Shown: positions 16,046 to 24,136, counted from the stretch's first letter. The stretch: 34,169 nucleotides of DNA from Candidatus Omnitrophota bacterium (GCA_020052645.1 JAGVOQ010000027.1:1-34169), one strand, 5' to 3'. A program made the numbers and translations. Notes: generated from the sequence alone by a model not told the origin.

Positions 16046-16140
16046 GCGGCCATCTTTAATGTAATTTCAGGAAGTCCTGCCATAGGCAGGGCGGCCAACC
16101 TTAATGTGATTATAGAAAGTTCTGTCATAAGCAAGGCGGC
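16046..16140. repeat. 45-bp degenerate tandem repeat between rubrerythrin and uppP
   Basis: Units 16046-16090 and 16091-16135 both begin GCGGCCA, continue with CTTTAATGTAAT or CCTTAATGTGAT, and end with GCAGG or GCAAG; a third GCGGCCA starts at 16136. The minus-strand frame 16009-16257 only translates these repeats. The rest of the 287-base gap holds GCCTG/CAGGC (about 16158-16193) followed by CTTTTTT, a possible terminator. Confidence 0.7.
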
Positions 16141-16242
16141 CACAAGCGTCCTTGCCTGTTTGTCTTGCGGCGAAGCCGATGGGGCCGGCAGGCGTGTCTT
16201 TTTTAAAAGGCGCAGTTTAGGGGCCGCGGGGTATAAAGATTT

Positions 16243-17019
16243 ATGCATAGTTTTCATGCCGTCATCTTAGGGATCGTTGAAGGAGTGTCTGAGTTTCTTC
16301 CTATCTCATCAACAGGCCACTTGATCCTTTCCGCCCGGATCTTAAATATCCCCCAGACTGATTTTGTAAAAAGTTTTGAGATCATCATTCAGCTGGGTGC
16401 TATTCTTTCCGTTATTGTCCTTTATTTTAAAACATTAGTAAAAGACCTGAGGATTATCAAACGATTGTGTGCCGCTTTTGTTCCGACAGGGATCATTGGC
16501 TATCTTTTGTATAAGTTGGTTAAGAAATTTCTGATAGGCAATGTCTCGGTTGTTTTCTGGTCTTTGTTGCTGGGAGGGGTTTTTATCATCCTATTTGAAT
16601 TAATACATCGAGAAAAATCGGACGCGACCGATGACATGAGCTGTATCACATATCCACAGGCGATTTTGATAGGATTGTTTCAAGTCCTGGCTATTATCCC
16701 TGGCGTCTCTCGCTCAGCGGCAACGATCATCGGAGGCCTGATTTGTGGTTTAAAACGAAAGACAATCGTTGAGTTTTCTTTTTTATTGGCCATACCGACG
16801 ATGTTGGCCGCAACGATCCTTGATTTATCAAAAAATGCCGCTTCATTTTCTTCGCAGGAGTTTGTCGTTTTAGCCATCGGTTTTATAACGTCATTTGTCG
16901 TTGCACTTCTTGCCATTAAATTTCTTCTCGCCTTCATTCAAAAACACAGTTTTATCGCCTTTGGAGTCTATCGCGTTTTGATCGCTTTGTTGTTTTTGTT
17001 AACCATGGGGCTTTCTTAG
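16243..17019 (+). CDS. uppP: Undecaprenyl-diphosphatase (BacA/UppP)
   Basis: A 258-residue polytopic membrane protein of normal UppP length. Both family signatures are present: EGVSEFLPISSTGHL near residues 13-27, with the catalytic Glu and Ser/Thr-rich loop, and PGVSRSAATI near 151-160. It removes a phosphate from undecaprenyl diphosphate to recycle the lipid carrier for peptidoglycan and surface glycans. The ribosome binding site is weak. It stands apart from cell-wall genes and probably has its own promoter within the repeat-rich upstream region. Confidence 0.95.
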   Translation: MHSFHAVILGIVEGVSEFLPISSTGHLILSARILNIPQTDFVKSFEIIIQLGAILSVIVLYFKTLVKDLRIIKRLCAAFVPTGIIGYLLYKLVKKFLIGNVSVVFWSLLLGGVFIILFELIHREKSDATDDMSCITYPQAILIGLFQVLAIIPGVSRSAATIIGGLICGLKRKTIVEFSFLLAIPTMLAATILDLSKNAASFSSQEFVVLAIGFITSFVVALLAIKFLLAFIQKHSFIAFGVYRVLIALLFLLTMGLS

Positions 17020-17154
17020 TTGTATTTATTGGTTGTAAATGTGGATATTAAAAAGCAGCAAATCGTGGTAGAATCATATCGATTGGGTTTTAGGTACGAT
17101 CATTTGATGGTGTTTTTTAAATAGGGGACTAAGAACGCGAAAAAAGGAGGGAAT

Positions 17155-17493
17155 ATGCCGGAACAGGATTTAGGTAAAACTTCAACTGGGATTAAGCCTA
17201 ATGTTTCAGCGCTTTTTTGTTATCTGCTTGGGTTTATCACTGGGATTGTGTTTCTCTTAATCGAAAAAGAAAACAAATTCGTTCGTTTCCATGCTATGCA
17301 GTCTATTGTTACTTTTGGTGCTTTGTTTGTGATTGGCTGGATTGTTCCGTTTTTGCCGTATGTTCGCGTGGTTCTTCTTCCAATGCTCTTTATCCTTGAT
17401 TTGGCCGTGTGGATTATTCTTATGATTAAGGGTTATCAGGGAGAGAAATTCAAATTGCCTATTTTGGGTGATTTCGCAGAAAAAAATATTTAA
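17155..17493 (+). CDS. DUF4870 small membrane protein
   Basis: A 112-residue protein with three or four membrane segments. NVSALFCYLLGFITGIVFLLIEKENKFVRFHAMQSIV (residues about 19-55) is the recognisable signature of DUF4870/Tic20-like proteins, and the C-terminal helix ends IKGYQGEKFKLPILGDFAEK, also typical. Function is unknown. It has a strong AGGAGG site 5 bases before the ATG and a terminator-like hairpin after it, so it is probably monocistronic. Confidence 0.85.
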   Translation: MPEQDLGKTSTGIKPNVSALFCYLLGFITGIVFLLIEKENKFVRFHAMQSIVTFGALFVIGWIVPFLPYVRVVLLPMLFILDLAVWIILMIKGYQGEKFKLPILGDFAEKNI

Positions 17494-17534
17494 GAGACTT
17501 TTTGAAAAATTGGTAGAAAAAAGGATTTTCTTAT

Positions 17535-17575
17535 AAGGCCATGATTAAAAAGTGTTGATCATGGCCTTATCATTT
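17535..17575 (+). terminator. Hairpin terminator before nikR
   Basis: AAGGCCATGAT (17535-17545) pairs with ATCATGGCCTT (17559-17569), followed by ATCATTTTG. The stem is almost the same sequence as the terminator at 1288. It separates the DUF4870 gene from the nickel operon. Confidence 0.7.
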
Positions 17576-17612
17576 TGTTAAGAAACTCTAGGGAATTAAA
17601 ATGAAGAATATA

Positions 17613-17640
17613 TTGACACGTTTGTAATCTGTGTTACGAT
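17613..17640 (+). promoter_or_regulatory. Promoter of the nickel operon
   Basis: A perfect -35 TTGACA (17613-17618), 16-base spacer and -10 TACGAT (17635-17640). The -10 lies inside the NikR operator, so a bound repressor would block RNA polymerase. Confidence 0.7.
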
Positions 17641-17657
17641 ATTAAAAATCGTATTAC
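17631..17657. promoter_or_regulatory. NikR operator at the nikR promoter
   Basis: GTGTTAC (17631-17637), 13 bases, GTATTAC (17651-17657). The NikR motif described for deltaproteobacteria and others is GTGTTAC-N13/14-GTAACAC; the left half matches fully and the right half at 5 of 7. The wider sequence CTGTGTTACGAT against ATCGTATTACAG is a 10-of-12 palindrome centred on the -10. Autoregulation of nikR and its operon by nickel is the natural reading. Confidence 0.7.
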
Positions 17658-17669
17658 AGGAGACCGTAG

Positions 17670-18080
17670 ATGGCGCTAGTCCGTTTTGGCATATCGCTTG
17701 AAAAAAAATTGCTGGAAAAGTTTGACCAGCTTATTAAAAATAAGAATTACACGAATCGTTCGGAGGCGTTCCGCGATTTGATCCGCGAAGAATTAGTCAA
17801 AAAACAATGGCAGGAGGCGGGTGCAATTGCCGGTGCCATCACGCTTATCTATGACCACCATAAAAGAGAATTGGTAAATATGCTTATGGATATTCAGCAT
17901 GATTTTGGCGATATCATTATTTCATCTCAGCATGTTCATTTAGACCATAGCAATTGCCTTGAGATCATCGCGGTTAAAGGCTCTTCTCAAGAGGCGCAAA
18001 AATTAGCCGATAGGTTGAAATCAGTCAAGGGAGTGAAACACGGGACCTTAAGCATGTCTACGACGGGTGAGGATATTTAA
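17670..18080 (+). CDS. nikR: Nickel-responsive regulator NikR
   Basis: A 136-residue regulator. Residues 3-48 form the ribbon-helix-helix DNA-binding domain (VRFGISLEKKLLEKFDQLI, NRSEAFRDLIREEL). The C-terminal ACT-like domain carries His77, His88, His90 and Cys96, matching the E. coli nickel ligands His76, His87, His89 and Cys95 with a one-residue offset. Tetrameric NikR binds DNA when nickel is plentiful and represses uptake. AGGAG precedes the ATG. It is the first gene of the operon with a barrel protein and nikMNQO, and an operator overlaps its own promoter. Confidence 0.95.
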   Translation: MALVRFGISLEKKLLEKFDQLIKNKNYTNRSEAFRDLIREELVKKQWQEAGAIAGAITLIYDHHKRELVNMLMDIQHDFGDIIISSQHVHLDHSNCLEIIAVKGSSQEAQKLADRLKSVKGVKHGTLSMSTTGEDI

Positions 18081-18086
18081 AGACGG

Positions 18087-18134
18087 GTATTATTTTTTTA
18101 ATTAAAAGTAGCACGAAAAATATTTTAGTAGCAC
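18087..18134. promoter_or_regulatory. Array of NikR half-sites upstream of the barrel gene
   Basis: GTATTAT (18087-18093), 14 bases, GTAGCAC (18108-18114), 13 bases, GTAGCAC (18128-18134). GTAGCAC differs from the right half-site GTAACAC at one base and the 13/14 spacing is that of NikR sites. It ends just before the ribosome binding site, so a bound protein could act as second repression point. Confidence 0.5.
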
Positions 18135-18148
18135 AGAAAGGAGTGAAA

Positions 18149-19057
18149 ATGTTACGTAGGATTTTAGCCTTTTTGTTATTAACAAATTTTTACAGCGGTT
18201 TTATTTATGCTGAAGGCGAGGCGTGGGATCCTTCCTCGGCAGGGCCTGTGACGTCATGGACGGCGCCGTTATGTGGCAAAGGTAAATTTGTTGTGCAGCC
18301 GTTTTTTTTCTACAACAGAGCTAGGGGTTCTTTTGATTCGAAGGGAAAATATTCGTTTTTGGCTCAAGGGGACAAAAAATACCAATATCAGGAACAATTA
18401 TTTGCGCAATACGGCATTACTGATCGGTTAGAAATTGATGGACAGATGGTTTATCAAGAGAATTATACAAAGCTGAATGGTGTTAGTGCTCATGCTAGTG
18501 GTTTGGGTGATAGTTATGCTTTTTTAAGATATTGTTTTTTGGAAGAAGAGGGTTGGAAGCCGCTTATTGCGGGGTTATTTCAGTTGAAGATACCAACCGG
18601 AAAATATCAGCATGAAGATTCTTCTCGTTTGGGGACAGACCTTATGGGTGCGACGTCAGGGGGCGGTTCGTGGGATCACGGATTAGGAGTGATTTTGACC
18701 AAGCATCTGAAACCTTTCATTTTACATGCGGATGTTCTTTACAGTATTCCTCAGTCTGTTAAGGTTAATGGTACGTCTACGCGCTATGCTGATTATGTTA
18801 ATGTAGACGTCGGAGTTGAATATTTTCTGGCTAAAGGATTTAATCTTATGTTTGAAGTGAATGGATTTTTTCAAGGGGATAGGAAAGAAGCCGGTCTCAA
18901 GACAACGGATACTGATATTCATACTGTAACTCTTTCTCCCGGCATAGGCTGGTCGGATGATAAAATTCAGTTTTTGCTCGCTTATCAGCGAGTTGTTTCC
19001 GGCGTTAATGCGGATGCGAATGATTCTGCGGTATTAACTTGCGTTTACACATTCTAA
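18149..19057 (+). CDS. Outer-membrane beta-barrel protein in the nickel operon
   Basis: A 302-residue protein. I choose ATG 18149, 6 bases after AGGAG, over the GTG at 18143 that abuts it. A signal peptide (LRRILAFLLLTNFYSGFIYA) is followed by a chain of alternating aromatic/polar strands (FVVQPFFFYNRARGSF, YQYQEQLFAQYGITDRLEID, PLIAGLFQLKIPTGKY) and ends VYTF, the terminal Phe typical of barrel assembly signals. It resembles the MetA-pathway phenol-degradation type barrel family (PF13557-like). Its place between nikR and nikMNQO and the NikR half-sites in front suggest an outer-membrane channel for nickel or a nickel chelate; that is inference. Confidence 0.75.
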   Translation: MLRRILAFLLLTNFYSGFIYAEGEAWDPSSAGPVTSWTAPLCGKGKFVVQPFFFYNRARGSFDSKGKYSFLAQGDKKYQYQEQLFAQYGITDRLEIDGQMVYQENYTKLNGVSAHASGLGDSYAFLRYCFLEEEGWKPLIAGLFQLKIPTGKYQHEDSSRLGTDLMGATSGGGSWDHGLGVILTKHLKPFILHADVLYSIPQSVKVNGTSTRYADYVNVDVGVEYFLAKGFNLMFEVNGFFQGDRKEAGLKTTDTDIHTVTLSPGIGWSDDKIQFLLAYQRVVSGVNADANDSAVLTCVYTF

Positions 19058-19069
19058 GAAGGTTGAATT

Positions 19070-19750
19070 ATGCATATTCCTGATGGTTATTTGGGTCCGA
19101 CGACATGCGGTTTTTTTTATGTTGCGATGCTACCGATATGGACCTTAGCGTCAAGAATAGTCAAAAAAAATTTAAAGGCTAAACAAGTCCCGTTATTAGC
19201 TATCGGCGCGGCATTCAGTTTTGTGATTATGATGTTTAATGTGCCTATTCCAGGTGGCACGACTGGTCATGCAGTTGGAGGTGTTCTTGTAGCCATTCTT
19301 CTGGGGCCTTGGGCTTCCTGTATCGCGATCACCGTTGCTCTTGTGATCCAGGCATTATTATTTGGCGATGGAGGGATTACAGCTGTTGGCGCTAACTGTT
19401 TTAATATGGCTTTTGTCCTGCCTTTTGCAGGCTATTATCTTTATAAAGGATTAAGTTATCGTGCTGCTGTAGACTCTAGCAGAAGGTTTATTGCCGCGGG
19501 GGTGGCAGGATATTTTGGTCTCAATATCGCGGCTCTGTTGGCCGGGGTGGAATTTGGATTGCAACCGATGTTGCATCATACAACCAGCGGCCAGGCATTG
19601 TATTGTCCGTATGGCCTTAATGTTGCTGTTTTAACGATGGTCGGGGAACATGTGTTGGTTTTTGGTTGGGTTGAAGCGGTTGTAACAGCTCTTGTGGTTA
19701 AGTATTTACAAAAGCATTTTTCCGAGATATTTGAAGAGGGAGAGATGTAA
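19070..19750 (+). CDS. nikM: ECF-type nickel transporter substrate component NikM/CbiM
   Basis: A 226-residue membrane protein. The N-terminus MHIPDGYLG supplies the Met1-His2 metal ligands of CbiM/NikM, and FNVPIPGGTTGHAVGG and FGDGGITAVGANCFNMA are the other family signatures. It is the metal-selective S component of an energy-coupling-factor uptake system. NikM and CbiM are hard to tell apart by sequence alone; the NikR gene and operators argue for nickel. AAGAAGG lies upstream. The next gene begins one base after its stop. Confidence 0.92.
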   Translation: MHIPDGYLGPTTCGFFYVAMLPIWTLASRIVKKNLKAKQVPLLAIGAAFSFVIMMFNVPIPGGTTGHAVGGVLVAILLGPWASCIAITVALVIQALLFGDGGITAVGANCFNMAFVLPFAGYYLYKGLSYRAAVDSSRRFIAAGVAGYFGLNIAALLAGVEFGLQPMLHHTTSGQALYCPYGLNVAVLTMVGEHVLVFGWVEAVVTALVVKYLQKHFSEIFEEGEM

Positions 19751-19751
19751 T

Positions 19752-20087
19752 ATGAGGATTACGACGAAATTCTGGATAGGCATTATTGTTTTGATCGTTC
19801 TTTCTCCATTGGGCTTGATGCTGCCGGATCATTTTAAAGCTGGTAGTGCCTGGGGCGAATGGAGTGTGGATGAAATACAGAAGTTTGTTGGATACGTACC
19901 TCAAGGGATGGCAAAGCTATCGTCTTTGTGGAATGCGCCTTTTCCGGATTACGCTTTTAAAGGCTGGGAGGATAAAGGTTTGTCGTATGTTAGTTTTGCC
20001 ACAATAATATCTGCGGCTGTAGGGGTCATCGCTGTAATTTTTGTCTTGTTTTTATTAGGTAAGATGTTGGCGAAAAAAGGCGATTGA
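19752..20087 (+). CDS. nikN: Small membrane subunit NikN-like
   Basis: A 111-residue protein starting at ATG 19752, directly after the nikM stop. It has a hydrophobic helix at residues 7-25, a periplasmic segment with LPDHFKAGSAWGEWSVDEI and NAPFPDYAFKGWEDKG, and a second helix at about 82-104. Two helices around an extracytoplasmic loop is the plan of CbiN/NikN subunits, which are needed with the M component for transport. The GAWGEW/APxPDY type loop is seen in such N-like subunits of anaerobes. Family identity rests partly on position. Confidence 0.75.
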   Translation: MRITTKFWIGIIVLIVLSPLGLMLPDHFKAGSAWGEWSVDEIQKFVGYVPQGMAKLSSLWNAPFPDYAFKGWEDKGLSYVSFATIISAAVGVIAVIFVLFLLGKMLAKKGD

Positions 20088-20090
20088 TTT

Positions 20091-20936
20091 ATGTTTAAAA
20101 AAAATAATTTCATAGAGCATTCTATCCAGGGCGTTCTATCTTTTTTAAAAGATTCTATTTTTTCCGAAGAGGTCGCATTGAAAAAAGGGCTTCTTCAGTC
20201 ACTTGACCCTCGAATCAAGGTGTTGACATTTTTGGTGCTGCTCTTACAGGTCTTGTGGCTGAAAGATGTCCGTATTCTAATGGTTTTTTACGGTTTTTGT
20301 TTGGCGTTATCTTGTTTATCTGGGGTCCGTTTATGGTTTTTTTTAAAAAGGACATGGATATTTATTCCGCTATTTTCTCTTTTTGTCGCTATTCCGGCTA
20401 TTTTTAGTTTTTTTACCCCGGGAGATGCCTATGCGACTTTTCATGTTGGTGGAATAAAATTTGTTATAACATCTCAAGGGCTGGCTGTGGCTTTGTTGTT
20501 TGTCGGACGCGTTTTGACTTGTGTGTCATTTGCTGTTCTTTTAAGTTTGACCACAAGGCATTTTGAATTGTTAAAAGTGTTACGAATTTTCAAAGTGCCT
20601 CAAATTTTTGTTATGACACTGGGGATGTGCTACAGGTATATTTATTTATTTGTTGAAATTATTGAGCATACGTACCTGGCTATCAAAAGCCGTGTCGGGG
20701 TCTCGGTTCACACCCAAAAAGGACAGAGGATCGTCGCATGGAATATCGCAAATCTTTGGACGAGATCCTATCAGTTGAATGAGGATATTTATCGTGCCAT
20801 GTTGTCTCGCGGGTTCACGGGTGAGCCGTTTGTATTGAATGAATTTAAAATTAAGACAAAAGATTGGCTCTGGGTTTCTTGGGTGGTCATGGTTACATTT
20901 TTATTTATCTTTTTGAACGCGCATATAAAAATATAA
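20091..20936 (+). CDS. nikQ: ECF transporter T component NikQ/CbiQ
   Basis: A 281-residue membrane protein with about five to six hydrophobic segments. SLDPRIKVLTFLVLLLQVLW (from residue 37) is the typical CbiQ start of the membrane domain, and the cytoplasmic coupling helices contain AIKSRVGVS and MLSRGFTGEP, matching the A-R-G type motifs that contact the ATPase. It links NikM to NikO. The first residues (1-35) are longer than usual and polar. Three bases separate it from the N subunit. Confidence 0.9.
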   Translation: MFKKNNFIEHSIQGVLSFLKDSIFSEEVALKKGLLQSLDPRIKVLTFLVLLLQVLWLKDVRILMVFYGFCLALSCLSGVRLWFFLKRTWIFIPLFSLFVAIPAIFSFFTPGDAYATFHVGGIKFVITSQGLAVALLFVGRVLTCVSFAVLLSLTTRHFELLKVLRIFKVPQIFVMTLGMCYRYIYLFVEIIEHTYLAIKSRVGVSVHTQKGQRIVAWNIANLWTRSYQLNEDIYRAMLSRGFTGEPFVLNEFKIKTKDWLWVSWVVMVTFLFIFLNAHIKI

Positions 20937-20945
20937 CGCTATAAC

Positions 20946-21755
20946 ATGAATAATTCCATTTTTGAATTAACAGACGTATCATTTTCTTATCTTAATAAAT
21001 TTCCTGCTTTATGTGCTATTAATGCTCATGTTAAGCCTGGAGAAAAAATAGCCATTATCGGTGCCAACGGATGCGGCAAGTCGACACTGCTACATTTGTT
21101 GGATGGTCTTATTTTTCCGGACAAAGGAAGCTTAAAAGTTTTTGGCAGGGAGCTCACAGAGGATGCTTTTGATGATGAAAAATTTTCCAGGGAGTTTAGA
21201 AAAAAAGTCGGATTGGTTTTTCAAAACCCGGATATTCAGCTTTTTTGTCCGACTGTTAAGGAAGATATTGTTTTTGGGCCTTTGCAGTTAGGCATTGATT
21301 TCAAGGATATTGAAAAGCGCCTGGAGGAACTCATAAATGTTTTAGGGATCAAGGATTTGTTGCAGCGGTCTCCGCATCAGTTGAGCCTTGGTGAAAAGCG
21401 CAAAGTGGCGCTGGCTTCGACTTTGATCATGGATCCCGAAGTCCTGCTCTTGGATGAACCAACGGCAGGGCTTGATCCGTTAACAACGAGACATATCATT
21501 GATCTATTGCTTTCAGCTCACGCTAAAGGAAAAACTATTATCACCTCAACGCATGATCTGCATATTGTTGAAGAAATATCTGATACTGTTTTTGTTTTTA
21601 GCCATGAGAAAAAAATAGTGAAGTCCGGGTCCTCTGCGGAAATTTTAAAAGACGACCAATTGTTGCGCGACCACAATCTTATCCACGTCCATAGCCATCA
21701 TCACAAAGGCGCGGTGCATGTTCATTCGCACCAGCATCTTGACCATCATCATTAA
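20946..21755 (+). CDS. nikO: ECF transporter ATPase NikO/CbiO with His-rich tail
   Basis: A 269-residue ABC ATPase. Walker A is GANGCGKST (39-47), the Q-loop lies in VFQNPDIQLFCPTV, the signature reads LSLGEKRKVALAS (LSGGQ variant), Walker B is VLLLDEPTAGLDP, and the H-loop TSTHD. After residue about 243 the protein ends in a tail with 13 histidines (VHSHHHKGAVHVHSHQH and so on), likely a metal-binding or metal-buffering segment, which supports a nickel or cobalt substrate. It completes the nikMNQO unit. Confidence 0.93.
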   Translation: MNNSIFELTDVSFSYLNKFPALCAINAHVKPGEKIAIIGANGCGKSTLLHLLDGLIFPDKGSLKVFGRELTEDAFDDEKFSREFRKKVGLVFQNPDIQLFCPTVKEDIVFGPLQLGIDFKDIEKRLEELINVLGIKDLLQRSPHQLSLGEKRKVALASTLIMDPEVLLLDEPTAGLDPLTTRHIIDLLLSAHAKGKTIITSTHDLHIVEEISDTVFVFSHEKKIVKSGSSAEILKDDQLLRDHNLIHVHSHHHKGAVHVHSHQHLDHHH

Positions 21756-21776
21756 AGTAAGTAAAATTTGCATACT

Positions 21777-22661
21777 ATGGTCATTCCTTTATATCCGAAG
21801 TTTAAGCCGCTTGAGATAGAAGATTTTAAGTCTTTTGATAAGGTTTTTAGGAATGATCCTCCGGTTATATCCGAGCTTACCTTCACGAATCTTTTTTCCT
21901 GGCGCGATGCTTATCATTTTCGTGTTTCCATGCTGGATGATTTCATTCTTTTAAAATCAGAGGCTAATAAAAAAAATAACTTTCTTCCGCCCTTAGGAAT
22001 TGGAGATGTAAAGAGGCTTATGGAAAATATTTTAAGCGAGGCGAACAATGTGTTTATGCGCATTCCGGAATCTGTTAAATCGTTGTTTGAAGCAGACGCG
22101 CGCTATAAGGTTTTTTTAGACCGGGATAATTCCGACTATCTGTTTAAGACTTTAGAGCTCATTAATTTAAAAGGGGAGAAATACGATGGTAAAAGAAATT
22201 TAATAAAGAAATTTAAATCAACCACCACCTATGAATATTTAAAACTCAAACATGATAATATTAATGAGTGCTTGGATTTTCAAGAAGAATGGTGTCTTTT
22301 AAAAGATTGTGAAAGCATTGAGAGCCTTAAAAATGAACGCAGGGCTGTTAGGGAAATGGTTGCGCATTGTTCTCTTTTTGGCCTTGTGGCCGGTGCTATT
22401 CAGGTTAATGGAAAAATTCGTGCTCTTGCGATAGGACAACCGCTTAATGACGACACTTTTGTTGTTCATGTCCTGAAAGCAGATTCCCGCATTCCAGGAC
22501 TTTATCAGACGATTCTTAACGAGTTTCTTGTACATGAGGCCAGGGATTTTGATTTTACGAATCTGGAGCAGGACTTAGGGATTGAGGGTTTGCGAAAATT
22601 CAAACTTTCATACCATCCTTTGCATATGATTAATAAGTATACCATTACCCATAAAGGCTAG
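21777..22661 (+). CDS. DUF2156 protein (phosphatidylglycerol lysyltransferase C-domain type)
   Basis: A 294-residue soluble protein; ATG 21777 is preferred over the TTG at 21768. LEIEDFKSFDKVF near the start, ELTFTNLFSWRDAYHFRVS and the final LGIEGLRKFKLSYHPLHMINKYTI are typical of DUF2156, a double GNAT fold also found as the catalytic half of MprF/LysX-type aminoacyl-phospholipid synthases. Without the membrane flippase half its acceptor is unknown. The next gene starts 3 bases after its stop. Confidence 0.8.
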   Translation: MVIPLYPKFKPLEIEDFKSFDKVFRNDPPVISELTFTNLFSWRDAYHFRVSMLDDFILLKSEANKKNNFLPPLGIGDVKRLMENILSEANNVFMRIPESVKSLFEADARYKVFLDRDNSDYLFKTLELINLKGEKYDGKRNLIKKFKSTTTYEYLKLKHDNINECLDFQEEWCLLKDCESIESLKNERRAVREMVAHCSLFGLVAGAIQVNGKIRALAIGQPLNDDTFVVHVLKADSRIPGLYQTILNEFLVHEARDFDFTNLEQDLGIEGLRKFKLSYHPLHMINKYTITHKG

Positions 22662-22664
22662 AGG

Positions 22665-23984
22665 ATGATTCTAAAGAAGATTTGGCAGGACAAAACATTG
22701 ATCAAGGAGATATGGGCTTTGAGTTGGCCCATGGCTCTGATCATGCTTTTTGAGTTTTTTATAGGGCTTTCGGACGTTTATGTCGCAGGGAAGTTCGGTA
22801 AGGAGATTCAGGCGGCTTATGGCTTGGCTTTTCAGCTGTATTTTGTTTTTATTATTATAGGCATGGCTTTAAGCGTCGGTATCGTCTCAGTTGCCTCGCG
22901 TCTTTACACTTCAAAAAATTCAGTCCTTTTTAATACCGCTGTGAGTTCTTCTCTTGTTGTGGTTACAGCCTCAGGGATTATTTTTGGAATATTAGGGGTG
23001 CTTTTTTCAAAAAATCTTATTCAGATATTAAATATTCCGCCCCCAATAAAAATCCATGCTATTCCGTTTTTAACCATATACTCACTAGGGTTTGTTTTTG
23101 ATTATATCCTAATGAGTTTTAACGGCGTCCTACGTGCCTGCGCCATGATCAAGAAATCTTTGTGGGTGATGAGCGTGGTTTGCGCTATGAACGTAGGCTT
23201 GAATTTCTTTTTAGCCTTTGGAACTCCCTTGGGGTATCAGGGCATTGCGGTCGCAACAGTGATCAGCCTTTTCGCGGGATGCGTTTTAAGCATTCCTTAT
23301 ATAAGAGTGTTGATCACAAAATTTAAATTTTCCCTAGAACCCATTAAAGAAGTTTTAAATATCAGTTGGCCTTCAGGATTATTACAAGTGTTTTGGCAAT
23401 TGGCATCTGTTGTTCTTTTTTTAATCTTGAGTCTTCTGCCCTATCGCAATATTGAAATTTTGGCGGCATTGACCAACGGTTTAAAAATAGAATCCGTGAT
23501 TTTTTTGCCAGCTTTTGCGTTTAATATGGTCAATGCTGTTGTGGTCGGTAATTGGCTGGGCAAACGTGATAAGGAAAATGCTTTCCGGGGCGGCCTGGGC
23601 ACGGCGGTCATGGGGGTGCTTGTTGTAACTGTCCTGACAGTCATGGTGATTTTTAATGCCAGACGTGTGGCAGGATTTTTATCGAGCAATCCCGTTGTTA
23701 TAGATGAGTGTGTGCGTTATGTCTACATATCATTGATTTCCGAGCCTATCATGGCATGGGGCGTAATCTTAGGTGGCGGGCTAAACGGGGCTGGGGATAC
23801 GAAAAGCGTTATGCTGGCTTCGGCATTTTCTGTCTGGTTCATACGTATCCCTTTGAGCTATGTCTTGGCCATTACCTTTGGTTTTGGCGCGGTGGCGGTC
23901 TGGTGGTCTATGAATATTTCAAATGTAATTCAGGCCATTATTATTTCAAAGAGATACTTTGGAAAGAGGTGGATGAAGGCTTAA
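22665..23984 (+). CDS. MATE family efflux transporter
   Basis: A 439-residue protein with about 12 hydrophobic helices and the two-fold repeat of MATE exporters. IKEIWALSWPMALIMLFEFFIGLSDVYVAGKFG opens the first bundle, and ISWPSGLLQVFWQLASVVLF the second; LRACAMIKKSLWV and GGGLNGAGDTKSVMLA are the matching loops between helices. It exports organic cations or flavin-like compounds using sodium or proton gradients. AGAGG before the ATG and a 3-base gap tie it to the DUF2156 gene. A terminator follows. Confidence 0.9.
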   Translation: MILKKIWQDKTLIKEIWALSWPMALIMLFEFFIGLSDVYVAGKFGKEIQAAYGLAFQLYFVFIIIGMALSVGIVSVASRLYTSKNSVLFNTAVSSSLVVVTASGIIFGILGVLFSKNLIQILNIPPPIKIHAIPFLTIYSLGFVFDYILMSFNGVLRACAMIKKSLWVMSVVCAMNVGLNFFLAFGTPLGYQGIAVATVISLFAGCVLSIPYIRVLITKFKFSLEPIKEVLNISWPSGLLQVFWQLASVVLFLILSLLPYRNIEILAALTNGLKIESVIFLPAFAFNMVNAVVVGNWLGKRDKENAFRGGLGTAVMGVLVVTVLTVMVIFNARRVAGFLSSNPVVIDECVRYVYISLISEPIMAWGVILGGGLNGAGDTKSVMLASAFSVWFIRIPLSYVLAITFGFGAVAVWWSMNISNVIQAIIISKRYFGKRWMKA

Positions 23985-24045
23985 TCCGGAAATATTCTTA
24001 AAATAATTGTAAATAATTGAGTTACGATAAATAAGTTTTTTGATT

Positions 24046-24083
24046 AAGGGCTATGATGAAGATAATTTGTCGTAGCCTTTTTT
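24046..24083 (+). terminator. Terminator after the MATE gene
   Basis: GGCTATGA (24049-24056) pairs with TCGTAGCC (24070-24077) with one G-T pair, flanked by AAG and CTT and followed by a six-T run. It shares its layout with the hairpins at 1288 and 17535. Confidence 0.75.
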
Positions 24084-24107
24084 CTGGCTGGAAAATTTTA
24101 AAATCTC

Positions 24108-24136
24108 TTTACAGTCGGATGAATGTCTCTTATAAT
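24108..24136 (+). promoter_or_regulatory. Promoter of the T2SS operon
   Basis: -35 TTTACA (24108-24113), exactly 17 bases, perfect -10 TATAAT (24131-24136). The predicted start near 24143 leaves a short leader with AAAGGAG before gspE. Confidence 0.8.

Noticed and set aside
16009-16257. 82-residue minus-strand reading frame
   Set aside because: It translates the 45-bp degenerate repeats and overlaps the uppP start.
18950-19069. Cobalamin riboswitch upstream of the cbiM/nikM gene
   Set aside because: There are only 12 bases between the barrel gene and nikM, and no B12-box sequence; NikR sites explain the regulation.
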